A DNA stretch of 64,000 nt, from assembly GCA_022822005.1 (NCBI GenBank), contig JAJECO010000044.1, forward strand, positions 186,001-250,000, read 5' to 3'. This document shows, one piece after another, positions 1 through 7,957 of this stretch. The position numbers and the translations under genes were made by a program. The notes beneath the pieces were generated by a model. That model was not told the DNA's origin. It made no database searches and saw only the letters and a program-made list of their open reading frames with translations. The DNA is from Candidatus Poribacteria bacterium. GTDB lineage: Bacteria; Poribacteria; WGA-4E; PCPOR2b. Every line of letters starts with the position of its first letter. Positions within the stretch are counted from its first letter, which is position 1.

Positions 1-1
1 C

Positions 2-619
2 CACTGGGACGTGGGTCCCGGCGCACAAGCTGAAGTTAAAGGCGATGTGCTTGAACTCAAGTCTGAAGGTAATACCGGACTCTTTTTCAACCACCCCGAC
101 GTCAACCCTGCCGAGCTGAGAGACTATGAATTAGAAGTATCTGCCCGAAAAATCGGTGACGATAGCAAATACTTCCACCTCTTCACCCGTACCGTTATAC
201 CGACCAAAGACTTCTATTTTGTTGAAGTCAGCTACAACTCCAACACCATCTCGATGTACGAATTTAGAGACGGTGGCGCCCATGAGATTACCCCGGGCGG
301 TAATGCCGGACGCCCCAAACGTCCCGATTCAAAGGATACAAAGGGCGGCGAGCATTACGTTCTTACATTCTCTGCAGAAGGGAATATCCTCAAATACTCG
401 GTCGATGGTAGATTGTCGATTGTTGTGCAAAACAACAAATGGGCAAAGGGCCCTCCGGGTATCGGTGGACGTGGCGGCCAGGTGAACTACTACTGGGTCC
501 GTGTCGACTCCTTGCCAGAGCAAGGGCTCGAAAATATTCCTTCAACGGACAAACAGTTGTCAGTCGATAGTAAAGGCAAGCTGACCACAACGTGGGGCAA
601 GCTGAAACGCGGACACTAA
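2..619 (+). CDS. Exported LamG/concanavalin-like protein, 3' part (5' end outside window)
   Basis: The reading frame is open to the left edge (H-W-D precedes the first in-window GTG at 11), so the true start and any signal peptide lie outside. The visible 205 residues are rich in beta-strand-like segments (DVLELKSEG, YELEVSARK, FYFVEVSYN, HYVLTFSAEG, LKYSVDGR) typical of a concanavalin/LamG or 3-keto-disaccharide-hydrolase-like jelly roll that binds or modifies glycans. I see no catalytic residues I can name. The last residues, KLTTTWGKLKRGH, match the C-terminal motif of the five kelch proteins between 7958 and 14240, although the folds differ. That suggests a shared sorting or attachment signal (inference). 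A rho-independent terminator follows the stop. Confidence 0.7.
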   Translation, partial: HWDVGPGAQAEVKGDVLELKSEGNTGLFFNHPDVNPAELRDYELEVSARKIGDDSKYFHLFTRTVIPTKDFYFVEVSYNSNTISMYEFRDGGAHEITPGGNAGRPKRPDSKDTKGGEHYVLTFSAEGNILKYSVDGRLSIVVQNNKWAKGPPGIGGRGGQVNYYWVRVDSLPEQGLENIPSTDKQLSVDSKGKLTTTWGKLKRGH

Positions 620-649
620 AATTATCGACAACACCTATAAGCATAACAG

Positions 650-684
650 GGGCGGGGCATTCGATGGATGGCCCGCCCTTTTTT
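650..684 (+). terminator. Rho-independent terminator
   Basis: GGGCGGG (650-656) pairs with CCCGCCC (672-678) and is followed by six T residues (679-684). It lies 30 nt after the stop of the LamG-like gene and closes that transcript before the coiled-coil gene at 733. Confidence 0.8.
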
Positions 685-732
685 ATCTCATTCGTAATCA
701 CACCTCTGTCTTGGCAGGAGGAGGGGATAACT

Positions 733-1188
733 ATGGGTGGGTGGTCTCTATCGCATTTGCTTGTGGCTGCAATCGCAGTGGCAACCATCATCGGTCAACT
801 TATCATAGTGTTGACACGTCTGAAAACGATCACTGAACGGCTTGAAAAGCAAATTGACAAACAATCGGAGAATATGCGCCAGATGGGTGAGACGTTCTTT
901 CGCGCCTTAGAACGCCTCGAGGAACGGATGGATAAGCGGTTCGTGGAAGTCAATCAGCGCATCGATGAAACCAATCAGCGGATTGGTGATACTAATCAGC
1001 GCATTGATGAAACCAATCAGCGCATCGATGAAACCAATCAGCGCATCGATCAGCGAATTGACGGTTTGCGGTCAGAAATGAATCAACGGTTGTCTGAGAT
1101 GAATGCTCAAATCACTGATGTCAGATCGGAAATGGGTAAACTCAATCAGAATTATATTGATCACTTGAATCGGCATCATGTCCCGTGA
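733..1188 (+). CDS. Membrane-anchored coiled-coil protein with heptad repeats
   Basis: No family recognised with confidence. The ATG at 733 is preferred over upstream in-frame codons because GGAGGAGGGG sits just upstream. The 151-residue product begins with one hydrophobic helix (about residues 6-28, LLVAAIAVATIIGQLIIVL). A long charged coiled coil follows to the C terminus. Residues 74-106 contain near-perfect heptads (NQRIDET, NQRIGDT, NQRIDET, NQRIDET, NQRID), encoded by 21-bp tandem DNA repeats. The likely topology is N-terminal in the membrane with the coiled coil in the cytoplasm or periplasm. It could be a scaffold or polymer-tethering protein; the function is unknown. It is the only gene between the terminator at 684 and the repeat-rich spacer from 1189. 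Confidence 0.65.
   Translation: MGGWSLSHLLVAAIAVATIIGQLIIVLTRLKTITERLEKQIDKQSENMRQMGETFFRALERLEERMDKRFVEVNQRIDETNQRIGDTNQRIDETNQRIDETNQRIDQRIDGLRSEMNQRLSEMNAQITDVRSEMGKLNQNYIDHLNRHHVP
952..1050 (+). repeat. 21-bp tandem repeat encoding heptads
   Basis: Five consecutive units of AATCAGCGCATCGATGAAAC-type sequence, the last truncated, encode NQRIDET heptads within the coiled-coil gene. Units differ mainly at wobble positions and at one GGTGAT variant, so copy number may vary between strains. Confidence 0.8.
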
Positions 1189-1725
1189 AGCGAGGATCTC
1201 GATCGGATCGGGAGTTGACATTTTGCGGGGGCTGCTGTTTCCCCCTTTGCGTTACATTCTCTTTACGCATTACGCTTTCACATGCCGCCCCTCCGGGGCT
1301 TTGGGTTGGGAGGCATGTCGCTTGGCTATAAACATGCCGCCCCTCCGGGGCTAAAGGCTCGATCGTTTTTGCTGCTTTGAAGTCCCCCTGACAAGGGGGA
1401 TTTAGGGGGTTGTTTGTTCTCGGAAGTCGGTGCAAGATGCCCCTCGCACAGGTGATGTTTGCCTCCCCCTTTCTGGTTTTTCCCCTTGCGCCTTTGCGTC
1501 ATTGCGTTAAATATTCTTCCCATCTTCCATCGGGGCAAGATGCCCCTCCTACAGGTGATGTTTGTCTCCCCCTTTCCCGTTTTCCTGATTCCGTGATTCA
1601 GACAATTATCACATGCCGCGCCTCCGTTGCTGAAGGCTCGTCTTCCCCGCTCCATCGCCTCCCCGCTCCCTCGCCTCCTCGGTGTTCTCATCACGTTTCA
1701 CGTTTCACGTTTCACGCTTCAAAAA
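1189..1725. repeat. Repeat-rich intergenic spacer
   Basis: No gene seen. It holds two copies of the hairpin CATGCCGCCCCTCCGGGGCT (1281-1300, 1333-1352). A composite module (about 1353-1470) contains GATCGTTTTTGCTGCTTTG, CCCCCTGACAAGGGGG and TCGGTGCAAGATGCCCCTCGC. A second GGGGCAAGATGCCCC-type hairpin lies near 1537, and a TTTCACG heptamer is repeated about four times at 1692-1720. Similar composite modules recur near 3840-4010 and 6125-6245, always beside the DUF6785/6784 genes. Confidence 0.7.
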
Positions 1726-3648
1726 TCACCGGTAGAACGAATAGACCTCAATCCCCCAGAAGACACGGATAAGCACCCAACCCCCACCGACGATATACTC
1801 TCCGAACAGCAATCCCAAGAAAAAGGGCAGCGTCTTCCGATAGAGCCGAATGCCGCCCACCTTCAGCACAGTCGCCTTGATCGCCCAACTGATAAATACC
1901 GAGAACCATACCCATCCGAAGGTCCACGGGCTGCTGGCGATCGCGTAACCGGCGGGGTGGAAGGGCCAGAGCGGGAACCGTGTGCGAATTGTCCAAAGGA
2001 ATCCGGTAAAGAGGAATCCGACCGCCATGAACAACACCGAGGGCACGTTGGTCTCCGTCGGATTATAGAGCCAGTTCCGCATATTGGCGTATGCGCCATT
2101 TCCCAGACCGACGTTGATGTTATCGCCCCCGCTGGTGTAGGCGAGCGTGAGGTACGCCCAGAACGTGGTCAGGATACCCGCTACCGTCGCCAGAACCATC
2201 ACTCCAATGAGGCGACGGTGCGCCATCTGCGTCGCGTCCGCGACCTTGAACGCTTCCAGCGTGTGCGGCATCGGGTGGGCGCGATAGCCACGGTTGAATG
2301 TGTAATAAAACCCCATCATCACCAAGCTCGGCGGCGGGATCCGACGGGTGCCGATCGCGTCTGTGATGAAGAGCCGTGGGTTGACAAGGAACATCTCATT
2401 CGTCGGCGGTCCCACCTCTGCGCGGATGCGTCCTACGGCGATAGCCAATAGGTAATAGGTGCCGAAATAGAGGCACGCCATCCAGAGCGCCATCCCGCCG
2501 TAATGCGAGAACACCAGTAGGAAGATCACGCCGCCGGTCAACCCCAATACCGCCCACCGATACCTCATTGGTTCGTTCTCTTCGCCCGGCTGGTCGCGCC
2601 ACAGGTTCTTGAGGATCGAGATAAAGTAGCGGCGTCCGCCGTAGAGGGCGAAACAGGCGATCGCGAAAAAGGCGCCGATACTTTGGGGACCCTCGTACGG
2701 GAAGCCGGGAAAACTGGCAAGTCCCATCGCACGTCCCAAGATGCGTTCCGCTTTCCAGAACAGGAAGAAAAACCACAACGAGAACGACATCTCCAGCGGC
2801 ATCAGAAACCCCAATCCCAGTCCGAAGGGCAGTGTATAGAGCGGTGTCCACCCGATCGCGTTCCACGGCTTCTCGGTAAAGAACTGGCCGATCTCCGCTT
2901 TCCGGACGGGGATCTCCGGGAACGCGGGGAACAGCACGTGTAGACCGTTGATGAGGTCGATCCCGCCTGCGATGGCGAATCCGAGCCACATCATTTTGGA
3001 TTTGAAGAGGTTGCCCTCAGAACGGGTCATCTCCAACGGCAGCTGAACGATGGGATACGCCAACCGCTCTCGGATCACCCATTGCCGACGTAGGATAGCG
3101 TCCATGCATATCATTACCCAGATCAGGACGGTTAGGAGCAACGTCCACATCAGGATCGGACGGATCCACGGTCGGAGGTGCGCTTCGGTGTAGGGCGTGC
3201 TTTGACCCTCATAGAAGTCGAGCAGGCTTAACGGATCCTTCACCGTCAGCCAAGTGGGCAGGTATCTCCAAAACAGTGCCTTCCATTCGTTTTCGGGGGT
3301 GGCGAACCAGAAGCCGTGCGAGAGTGTCGGGACAACGGTTTGCCCGACATCGTGGCCCGCGATCGCAGAGGAGAGCGAGAGCATCATATAGATCGTCATT
3401 AGCTCGCCCTGATGCAGCGCCAGACGGGGCAGGAAACGCTTTATCAGTGCGTTCACCATGATTAGCACGGTGAGGCTGATAACCACGTTATAGATCAGCG
3501 ACATCGTGGTCGCCAGTGTGCCGATATATTTCACCTCGTTTGTGATGATGAAGTAGGTGTTGATCGGCATCAGCGCCAGCGCAAGCAGCACAGCGCGCAG
3601 GGTTATTCCGATGTGCGGTTTTTGGTTGTCAGTCGGTTGTTCGATCAT
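1726..3648 (-). CDS. DUF6785/DUF6784-family polytopic membrane protein
   Basis: A 640-residue hydrophobic protein with roughly a dozen or more predicted membrane segments from residue 15 to near the C terminus (for example 17-34, 50-70, 164-185, 370-390). It matches my memory of the DUF6785 (N-terminal) and DUF6784 (C-terminal) families found in Poribacteria and related uncultured groups, which are uncharacterised but transporter-like. Conserved features shared with the paralog at 4075-5982 include FWFATPENEW near residue 110, RERLAYPIVQLPLE near 193, an EVGPPTNE loop near 410 and a C-terminal VYSFYR. No Shine-Dalgarno is obvious before the ATG, but the N terminus aligns with the paralog. Substrate unknown. 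Confidence 0.75.
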   Translation of the reverse strand: MIEQPTDNQKPHIGITLRAVLLALALMPINTYFIITNEVKYIGTLATTMSLIYNVVISLTVLIMVNALIKRFLPRLALHQGELMTIYMMLSLSSAIAGHDVGQTVVPTLSHGFWFATPENEWKALFWRYLPTWLTVKDPLSLLDFYEGQSTPYTEAHLRPWIRPILMWTLLLTVLIWVMICMDAILRRQWVIRERLAYPIVQLPLEMTRSEGNLFKSKMMWLGFAIAGGIDLINGLHVLFPAFPEIPVRKAEIGQFFTEKPWNAIGWTPLYTLPFGLGLGFLMPLEMSFSLWFFFLFWKAERILGRAMGLASFPGFPYEGPQSIGAFFAIACFALYGGRRYFISILKNLWRDQPGEENEPMRYRWAVLGLTGGVIFLLVFSHYGGMALWMACLYFGTYYLLAIAVGRIRAEVGPPTNEMFLVNPRLFITDAIGTRRIPPPSLVMMGFYYTFNRGYRAHPMPHTLEAFKVADATQMAHRRLIGVMVLATVAGILTTFWAYLTLAYTSGGDNINVGLGNGAYANMRNWLYNPTETNVPSVLFMAVGFLFTGFLWTIRTRFPLWPFHPAGYAIASSPWTFGWVWFSVFISWAIKATVLKVGGIRLYRKTLPFFLGLLFGEYIVGGGWVLIRVFWGIEVYSFYR

Positions 3649-4074
3649 AATGGTTCATTAGTTCATTGGTTCATTCAGATGTTGGGTTTCACGGTGTCCG
3701 TTCAACCCAACCTACGGGCTATCTCGTTGTCACGTTTCAGGATCACGTTTCACGCCTTAACACATGCCGCCCCTCCGGGGCTTTGGAGAGAGAGGTGTCG
3801 CGTTTCTATAAACATGTCGTCCCTCCCCGATAAATCGGGATTCGAAACCGGGGCTAAGGGATTCGATCGTTTTCGCCATTTCCAAGTCCCGCTGCCAATT
3901 TCCCCCCCTGACAAGGGGGGCTAGGGGGTTAGGGGATTTAGGGGGTTGTTTGTTCTCGGAAGTCGGTGCAAGATGCCCCTCGCACGGCTGATGTTTGTCT
4001 CCCACTTTCTCCCTTTCCCGTCTTCTCGTTTTCCCGTTTTCTGGTTTTCCCGTCTTCCCGTTTTACGTATCACG
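3649..4074. repeat. Repeat-rich spacer between the two DUF6785 genes
   Basis: No gene seen. It contains TTCATTAGTTCATTGGTTCATT (also near 6020), a short GTTGGGTTTCACGG/CCGTTCAACCCAACC inverted repeat (about 3679-3717), TTTCACG heptamers, an intact hairpin at 3763-3782 and an interrupted hairpin at 3813-3855. A composite module at about 3856-4010 resembles that at 1353-1470. Confidence 0.65.
3813..3855. repeat. Hairpin repeat interrupted by a second palindrome
   Basis: The unit starts CATGTCGTCCCTCC and ends CCGGGGCT like the other hairpin copies. About 23 bp containing CCCGATAAATCGGG sit inside its loop. Related CCCGATTTATCGGG palindromes occur alone near 23787 and 29680. Confidence 0.7.
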
Positions 4075-5982
4075 TTACCGATAGAACGAATACACCCCGA
4101 TATCCCAAAACAGCCGCATTAGCACCCAAGCGCCGCCGATGATAAATTCGCCTAACAGGATACCCAGAAAAAGGGGGAACACTTTGCGATAAAGTCGGAT
4201 GCCCCCAACCTTCAGCAAGATCGCCTTTATCGCCCAACTCACGAAGATCGAGAACCAGAGCCACCCGACCGTCCAGCTACTGCTGCCGATAACATAACCC
4301 GCCGGATGGAAGGGCCAGAGCGGAAATCGGGTCCGTAACCACCAGAGCACGCCGGTAAAGAGAAAGCCGACGCCCATGAAAGCGACGGCGGGATAGTCCG
4401 TGCCGAGTGGGTGATAGAGCCAGCCCTGCAGCGCGTTATAACCGCCGATACCGAGATCGCTCACTGTGCCAATATTATACCCGACAACCAGATACGCCCA
4501 AAACGCCGCGAGGATGCCGACCACCGTTGCCAAGAGCATCGCCCACACCAAGCGACGGGCGTTCATATTCGCGGCGTCCGCTACTTTGAACCCTTCCAAC
4601 GTGTGCGGCATCAGATGCGCACGCGAGCCCCGATTGAACGTCATATAGAGGCGAGTCATCGTCAAGGTTCCGGGGGACAACCGCCGTGAGCCAAACACAT
4701 CGGTGAGGAACAGATGCGGCGTGGCGCTGACCTCGTTTGTAGGCGGTCCCACCTCGGCTCGCACCCTGGCGATACTTATCGACAGCAGGTAGTAGACCAG
4801 GAAATAGACCCCCGCCACCCACAGCGCCATCCCGCCCTGATACGAGAAAACGAGCAGAAAAATTATCCCGCCGATTAACCCGAAGACTGCCCACCGATAC
4901 CGCATCGGCTCCTGCTCCTCGCCGGGGGTGTTCCGGAACAGGTTCTTGAAGATTGAAATAAAGTAGCGTCGCCCACCGATAAGCGCGAAGCAGGCAATCG
5001 CCAGATAACCGCCCATCACTTGTGCCCCGCGATAGGGGAAGTTGCGCAAACTCTTTAGCCCAAGCGCCTCGCCCAGCACATATTCTAACTTCCAGAACAG
5101 GTAAAAGAACCAGACGGAGAAGGACATCTCTAACGGCATCAGGAACGCCAACCCGACCGCGAAGGAGAGGATATAGACCGGCACCCATCCGATAGCGCTC
5201 CACGGCTTTTCGGTGAAGAATTGACCAATCTCGGCGTGACGAATCGGGATCTCAGGAAATGAAGGCACCAGTGCGTGTATTCCGTTGATCAGGTCGATTC
5301 CGCCGGAGATAGCAAATCCGATCCACATCATCTTAGACTTGAACAACCGCCCGTCAGACCTCGTGATTTCGAGCGGTAATTGAACGATGGGATATGCCAG
5401 CCGTTCCCGTTCGATCCACTGCCGACGAAGCAGCATATTCAGGCAGATCATCACCCAGATGAGGACGGTCAGAAACAGCGTCCACCAGAGGATAGGTCGC
5501 AGCCAGCTCCGAAAATGCGTCTCTATGTGAAATGTACTATCACCCTCATAAAAGCCCGTCAGGCTCGATAAATCGTTCATTATGAGCCAAGGGGGCAGGT
5601 ATCGCCAGAACAGTTCCTTCCATTCGTTTTCGGGCGTGGCGAACCAGAAGGCGTCGGGTAGCGTCGGCACCACCGTCTGCATCATATCATGTCCTGCGAT
5701 TGCCGATGCGACAGAGAGCATCACGTAGATGGTCAAGAACTCCCCTTGGGTGAGCGCAAAGCGTGGCAGGAACCGTTTAATCGCAAAGTTGATGGGGAGC
5801 AGCAACAACAAGGTGATGATTACGTTGTAAATAAGCGAGATGGTGGTCGGTAGCGTGCTCCAGTACTTGAGGTGGTTCGCCATGATACAGTAGCTATTGA
5901 CCGGGATTAACGCCAATCCGAGGAGAACTGCGCGAAGCGTCACGCTGGGATTCGATGTCTTTGTCTGGTGGGCAATAGCCAT
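4075..5982 (-). CDS. DUF6785/DUF6784-family polytopic membrane protein, paralog
   Basis: A 635-residue protein highly similar along its whole length to the product of 1726-3648 (shared TLRAVLL near residue 16, FWFATPENEW, RERLAYPIVQLPLE, EVGPPTNE and C-terminal VYSFYR). The two genes are a tandem duplication. Like the neighbour, it is predicted to span the membrane many times and resembles a transporter. Its substrate is not deducible. Both genes are separated by repeat modules rather than clear operon spacing, so separate transcripts are likely. The start has no strong ribosome binding site but the N terminus matches the paralog. Confidence 0.75.
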   Translation of the reverse strand: MAIAHQTKTSNPSVTLRAVLLGLALIPVNSYCIMANHLKYWSTLPTTISLIYNVIITLLLLLPINFAIKRFLPRFALTQGEFLTIYVMLSVASAIAGHDMMQTVVPTLPDAFWFATPENEWKELFWRYLPPWLIMNDLSSLTGFYEGDSTFHIETHFRSWLRPILWWTLFLTVLIWVMICLNMLLRRQWIERERLAYPIVQLPLEITRSDGRLFKSKMMWIGFAISGGIDLINGIHALVPSFPEIPIRHAEIGQFFTEKPWSAIGWVPVYILSFAVGLAFLMPLEMSFSVWFFYLFWKLEYVLGEALGLKSLRNFPYRGAQVMGGYLAIACFALIGGRRYFISIFKNLFRNTPGEEQEPMRYRWAVFGLIGGIIFLLVFSYQGGMALWVAGVYFLVYYLLSISIARVRAEVGPPTNEVSATPHLFLTDVFGSRRLSPGTLTMTRLYMTFNRGSRAHLMPHTLEGFKVADAANMNARRLVWAMLLATVVGILAAFWAYLVVGYNIGTVSDLGIGGYNALQGWLYHPLGTDYPAVAFMGVGFLFTGVLWWLRTRFPLWPFHPAGYVIGSSSWTVGWLWFSIFVSWAIKAILLKVGGIRLYRKVFPLFLGILLGEFIIGGAWVLMRLFWDIGVYSFYR

Positions 5983-6452
5983 AGTATCACGTCTGAGGTC
6001 GGGCTAGATTGATGCATTCGTACATTAGTTCATTGGTTCATTGAGCCGTCTTCTCGCGCCGTCGCTTTCTACGTTCTGAGTATTTCTGTGGTGTTTTTCT
6101 TCCGTATTACGCATTAGGTTGTCACATGTCGCCCCGCTGGGGCTAAAGACTCGATCGTTTTTGCTGCTTTGAAGTCCCCCTGACAAGGGGGATTTAGGGG
6201 GTTGTTTGTTCTCGGAAGTCGGGGCAAGATGCCCTTCCCACAGGTGGAGGTGTTGCCCCCGCTAGAAGGTTCTGTAAGTCCCCCTGATAAGGGGGGAAGC
6301 GAAGGGGCCCCTTGTCTTTCTCCCCTTCGCAGGGGGGTTCAGGGGGGCTAGGGGGGTAAGGGTATTTGATTTTGCTTTCCGCTCCAACGGAGCGGCATGT
6401 CTATAGTATTGGGTTCCCCCTAGCCCTGCGCTCCAGCGGAGCGCCATGTGTA
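5983..6452. repeat. Repeat-rich spacer
   Basis: No intact gene. It holds a third composite module (hairpin 6125-6144 with loop GCT, then GATCGTTTTTGCTGC, CCCCCTGACAAGGGGG and a GGGGCAAGATGCCC element). Two further hairpins have changed stems, CGCTCC-AAC-GGAGCG at 6380-6394 and CGCTCC-AGC-GGAGCG at 6429-6443. Confidence 0.65.
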
Positions 6453-6690
6453 TCAAGTTTCATCATAGTCGTCCGCATCAAAAACATATTTCGGGTTATA
6501 CGCGACATTAAAACGCTTTAGTAGTTCAGGATATTCCTCTTTGAATGTCTTATGCAAATGGTGTGTTTCTTGATTTTCGATGTAGGAGATAACATCTTTT
6601 AGCTGAGAATGGGAATAGGTGAATGCGGCGAATCCCTCCTACCACATGAATTTTCTAACGGTTCCAATTAAGGTTGTTGTGTGAACATTG
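6453..6690 (-). pseudogene. Degraded IS200/IS605-type transposase, C-terminal remnant
   Basis: The minus strand encodes, after a fragment VRKFMW, an in-frame TAG and then EGFAAFTYSHSQLKDVISY, IENQETHHLHKTFKEEYPEL and LKRFNVAYNPKYVF up to a TGA. This matches my memory of the C terminus of IS200/IS605 Y1 transposases, in which the tyrosine before IENQExHH is the catalytic nucleophile. The TAG probably replaces a CAG (Gln) codon. The N-terminal half with the HUH motif is absent and is replaced by a repeat hairpin at 6691-6705, so the copy is dead. Confidence 0.65.
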
Positions 6691-6986
6691 CGCTCCGCTG
6701 GAGCGCGCGGGTTATACTGGTCGCCGCTCTATAGACATATCGCTCCTCCGGAGCGAAAATCAATTTCGTTATCTCGTTTGCCCCCAAAGTCGGTGCAAGA
6801 TGCCCCTCCTACAGAATTGCAAGGCAACCCCTTAACCCCCCTCGCCCCCCTTGTCAGGGGGGAAAACCTTGTCAGGGGGACTTGGGAGATGCCCCTCCCA
6901 CAGATGGGGGAGGCGGGATCGGGGCAGATGGGGGAGGCGGGAAGTGATACGTGAGAGGGGATTGGACAGGGGCGGCACAGCGAGCG
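6691..6986. repeat. Repeat-rich spacer
   Basis: No gene seen. Hairpins CGCTCC-GCT-GGAGCG (6691-6705) and CGCTCC-TCC-GGAGCG (6741-6755) have the same three-base-loop architecture as the CCCC/GGGG type. They are followed by a GTGCAAGATGCCCCTCC element, a CCCCCTTGTCAGGGGGG-type palindrome and a short duplicated GATGGGGGAGGCGGGA. Confidence 0.6.
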
Positions 6987-7772
6987 TCATGCCAATTCCT
7001 TCAAGCGGGTATCATCGAGTGGCTGTAACGGTGTAAAATCGCGGTTATTGTGATACCAGTCGCGTTCCGTGCCGGTACAGGCGTTGCTGACGGCGTTATA
7101 GTTCAAATACATGATCGCTCGTCGCCAAGGGGAGACATTGTTGGCTGAACCGTGGACGACATTACAATGGCAGAAACAGACAGATCCTGCGGGTCCTATC
7201 AACGCTTCGATCCCACTCTCTTCAGCCAGCTGCGCTAAGGTAGGGCGATCAATGTGATGCAAGGCGTAGCCCTTCGCGTCCCTGTGAGGCTTCGAGTCGA
7301 GGAGGCCGTACGTGTGTGAACCCGGCACAACCAGTAGCGGCGACGTAACCGCCGTGCAGTCGTCGATAAATACGGACGCCATAACACACTTCGGTTCCGT
7401 CATTCCGTCGATGCGGTGCCACGGTGGGAAGTCTTGGTGCCAGTCCCACGCCGCACCGCCCCCGAACCCCTGTTTGGGGTTAAGACGGCTCTGATGCAGA
7501 TACACATCGTCGCCCAATAGTTGACGGACCGGGTTCAGCAGACGCGGCAGCAGCGGGAGATACCGGAACGGTTCGGCATAGACATGCGCCCCAAAAGCGA
7601 GCCTGACGGAGTTCGGGTCATCTTTCTCAGGTATCACCTCCGGACCCCGGCGGCTGAGGATTTGCGGCATCGCCCGCTGCAGAACCTTCACCTCATCGTC
7701 TTCCAGTAGATTTGGAAAAAAGAGGTAGCCCTGTTGGTCAAAGTGTGCGATTTGGGCGTCGTTCAGTTGCAT
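6987..7772 (-). CDS. Phytanoyl-CoA dioxygenase (PhyH) family oxygenase
   Basis: A 261-residue Fe(II)/2-oxoglutarate-dependent oxygenase of the PhyH/EctD type. The metal triad is visible: His112 and Asp114 in WHQDF and His207 in NVVHGSANN. Arg218 in SPWRRA is the probable 2-oxoglutarate anchor. The segment LHQSRLNPKQGFGGGAAWDW (residues 92-111) and PLLVVPGSH (145-153) are typical of family members that hydroxylate small polar substrates. The substrate is unknown. Before a mobile-element insertion at 7785-7951 the gene would have lain only about 8 nt downstream of the kelch gene at 7958-9031, implying a former operon. Confidence 0.88.
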   Translation of the reverse strand: MQLNDAQIAHFDQQGYLFFPNLLEDDEVKVLQRAMPQILSRRGPEVIPEKDDPNSVRLAFGAHVYAEPFRYLPLLPRLLNPVRQLLGDDVYLHQSRLNPKQGFGGGAAWDWHQDFPPWHRIDGMTEPKCVMASVFIDDCTAVTSPLLVVPGSHTYGLLDSKPHRDAKGYALHHIDRPTLAQLAEESGIEALIGPAGSVCFCHCNVVHGSANNVSPWRRAIMYLNYNAVSNACTGTERDWYHNNRDFTPLQPLDDTRLKELA

Positions 7773-7784
7773 GGTATCTATTAA

Positions 7785-7951
7785 CCTAACCTAAGTTGCT
7801 AGTGACGGAAAATGTTGTAAAATGGGAGAATGGGAACTGAATAAAACCCATTACCTGCTCGCAGTGGATTGACAAATCCACTGCACAGGTACAAAGATGG
7901 CTTGGATATGCCTATCCAAGCCGAGCGGGTTGGGCGACTAGCAACTTGCGT
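7785..7951. mobile_element. MITE-like element with RAYT-unit ends and 10-bp target duplication
   Basis: The ends are CCTAAGTTGCTAG (left) and CTAGCAACTTGCG (right), an inverted repeat with two mismatches. Internally it has the palindromes CAGTGGATTGACAAATCCACTG and CTTGGATATGCCTATCCAAG. It is flanked by the exact direct repeat TATCTATTAA (7775-7784 and 7952-7961), a probable target-site duplication. It has no coding capacity. Ends and palindromes match the unit that carries the RAYT gene at 20145-20702. Confidence 0.75.
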
Positions 7952-7957
7952 TATCTA

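Noticed and set aside
1627..2451. 274-codon plus-strand open frame
   Set aside because: It is antisense to the DUF6785/6784 gene, is rich in Arg, Glu and His without family features, and has no ribosome binding site.
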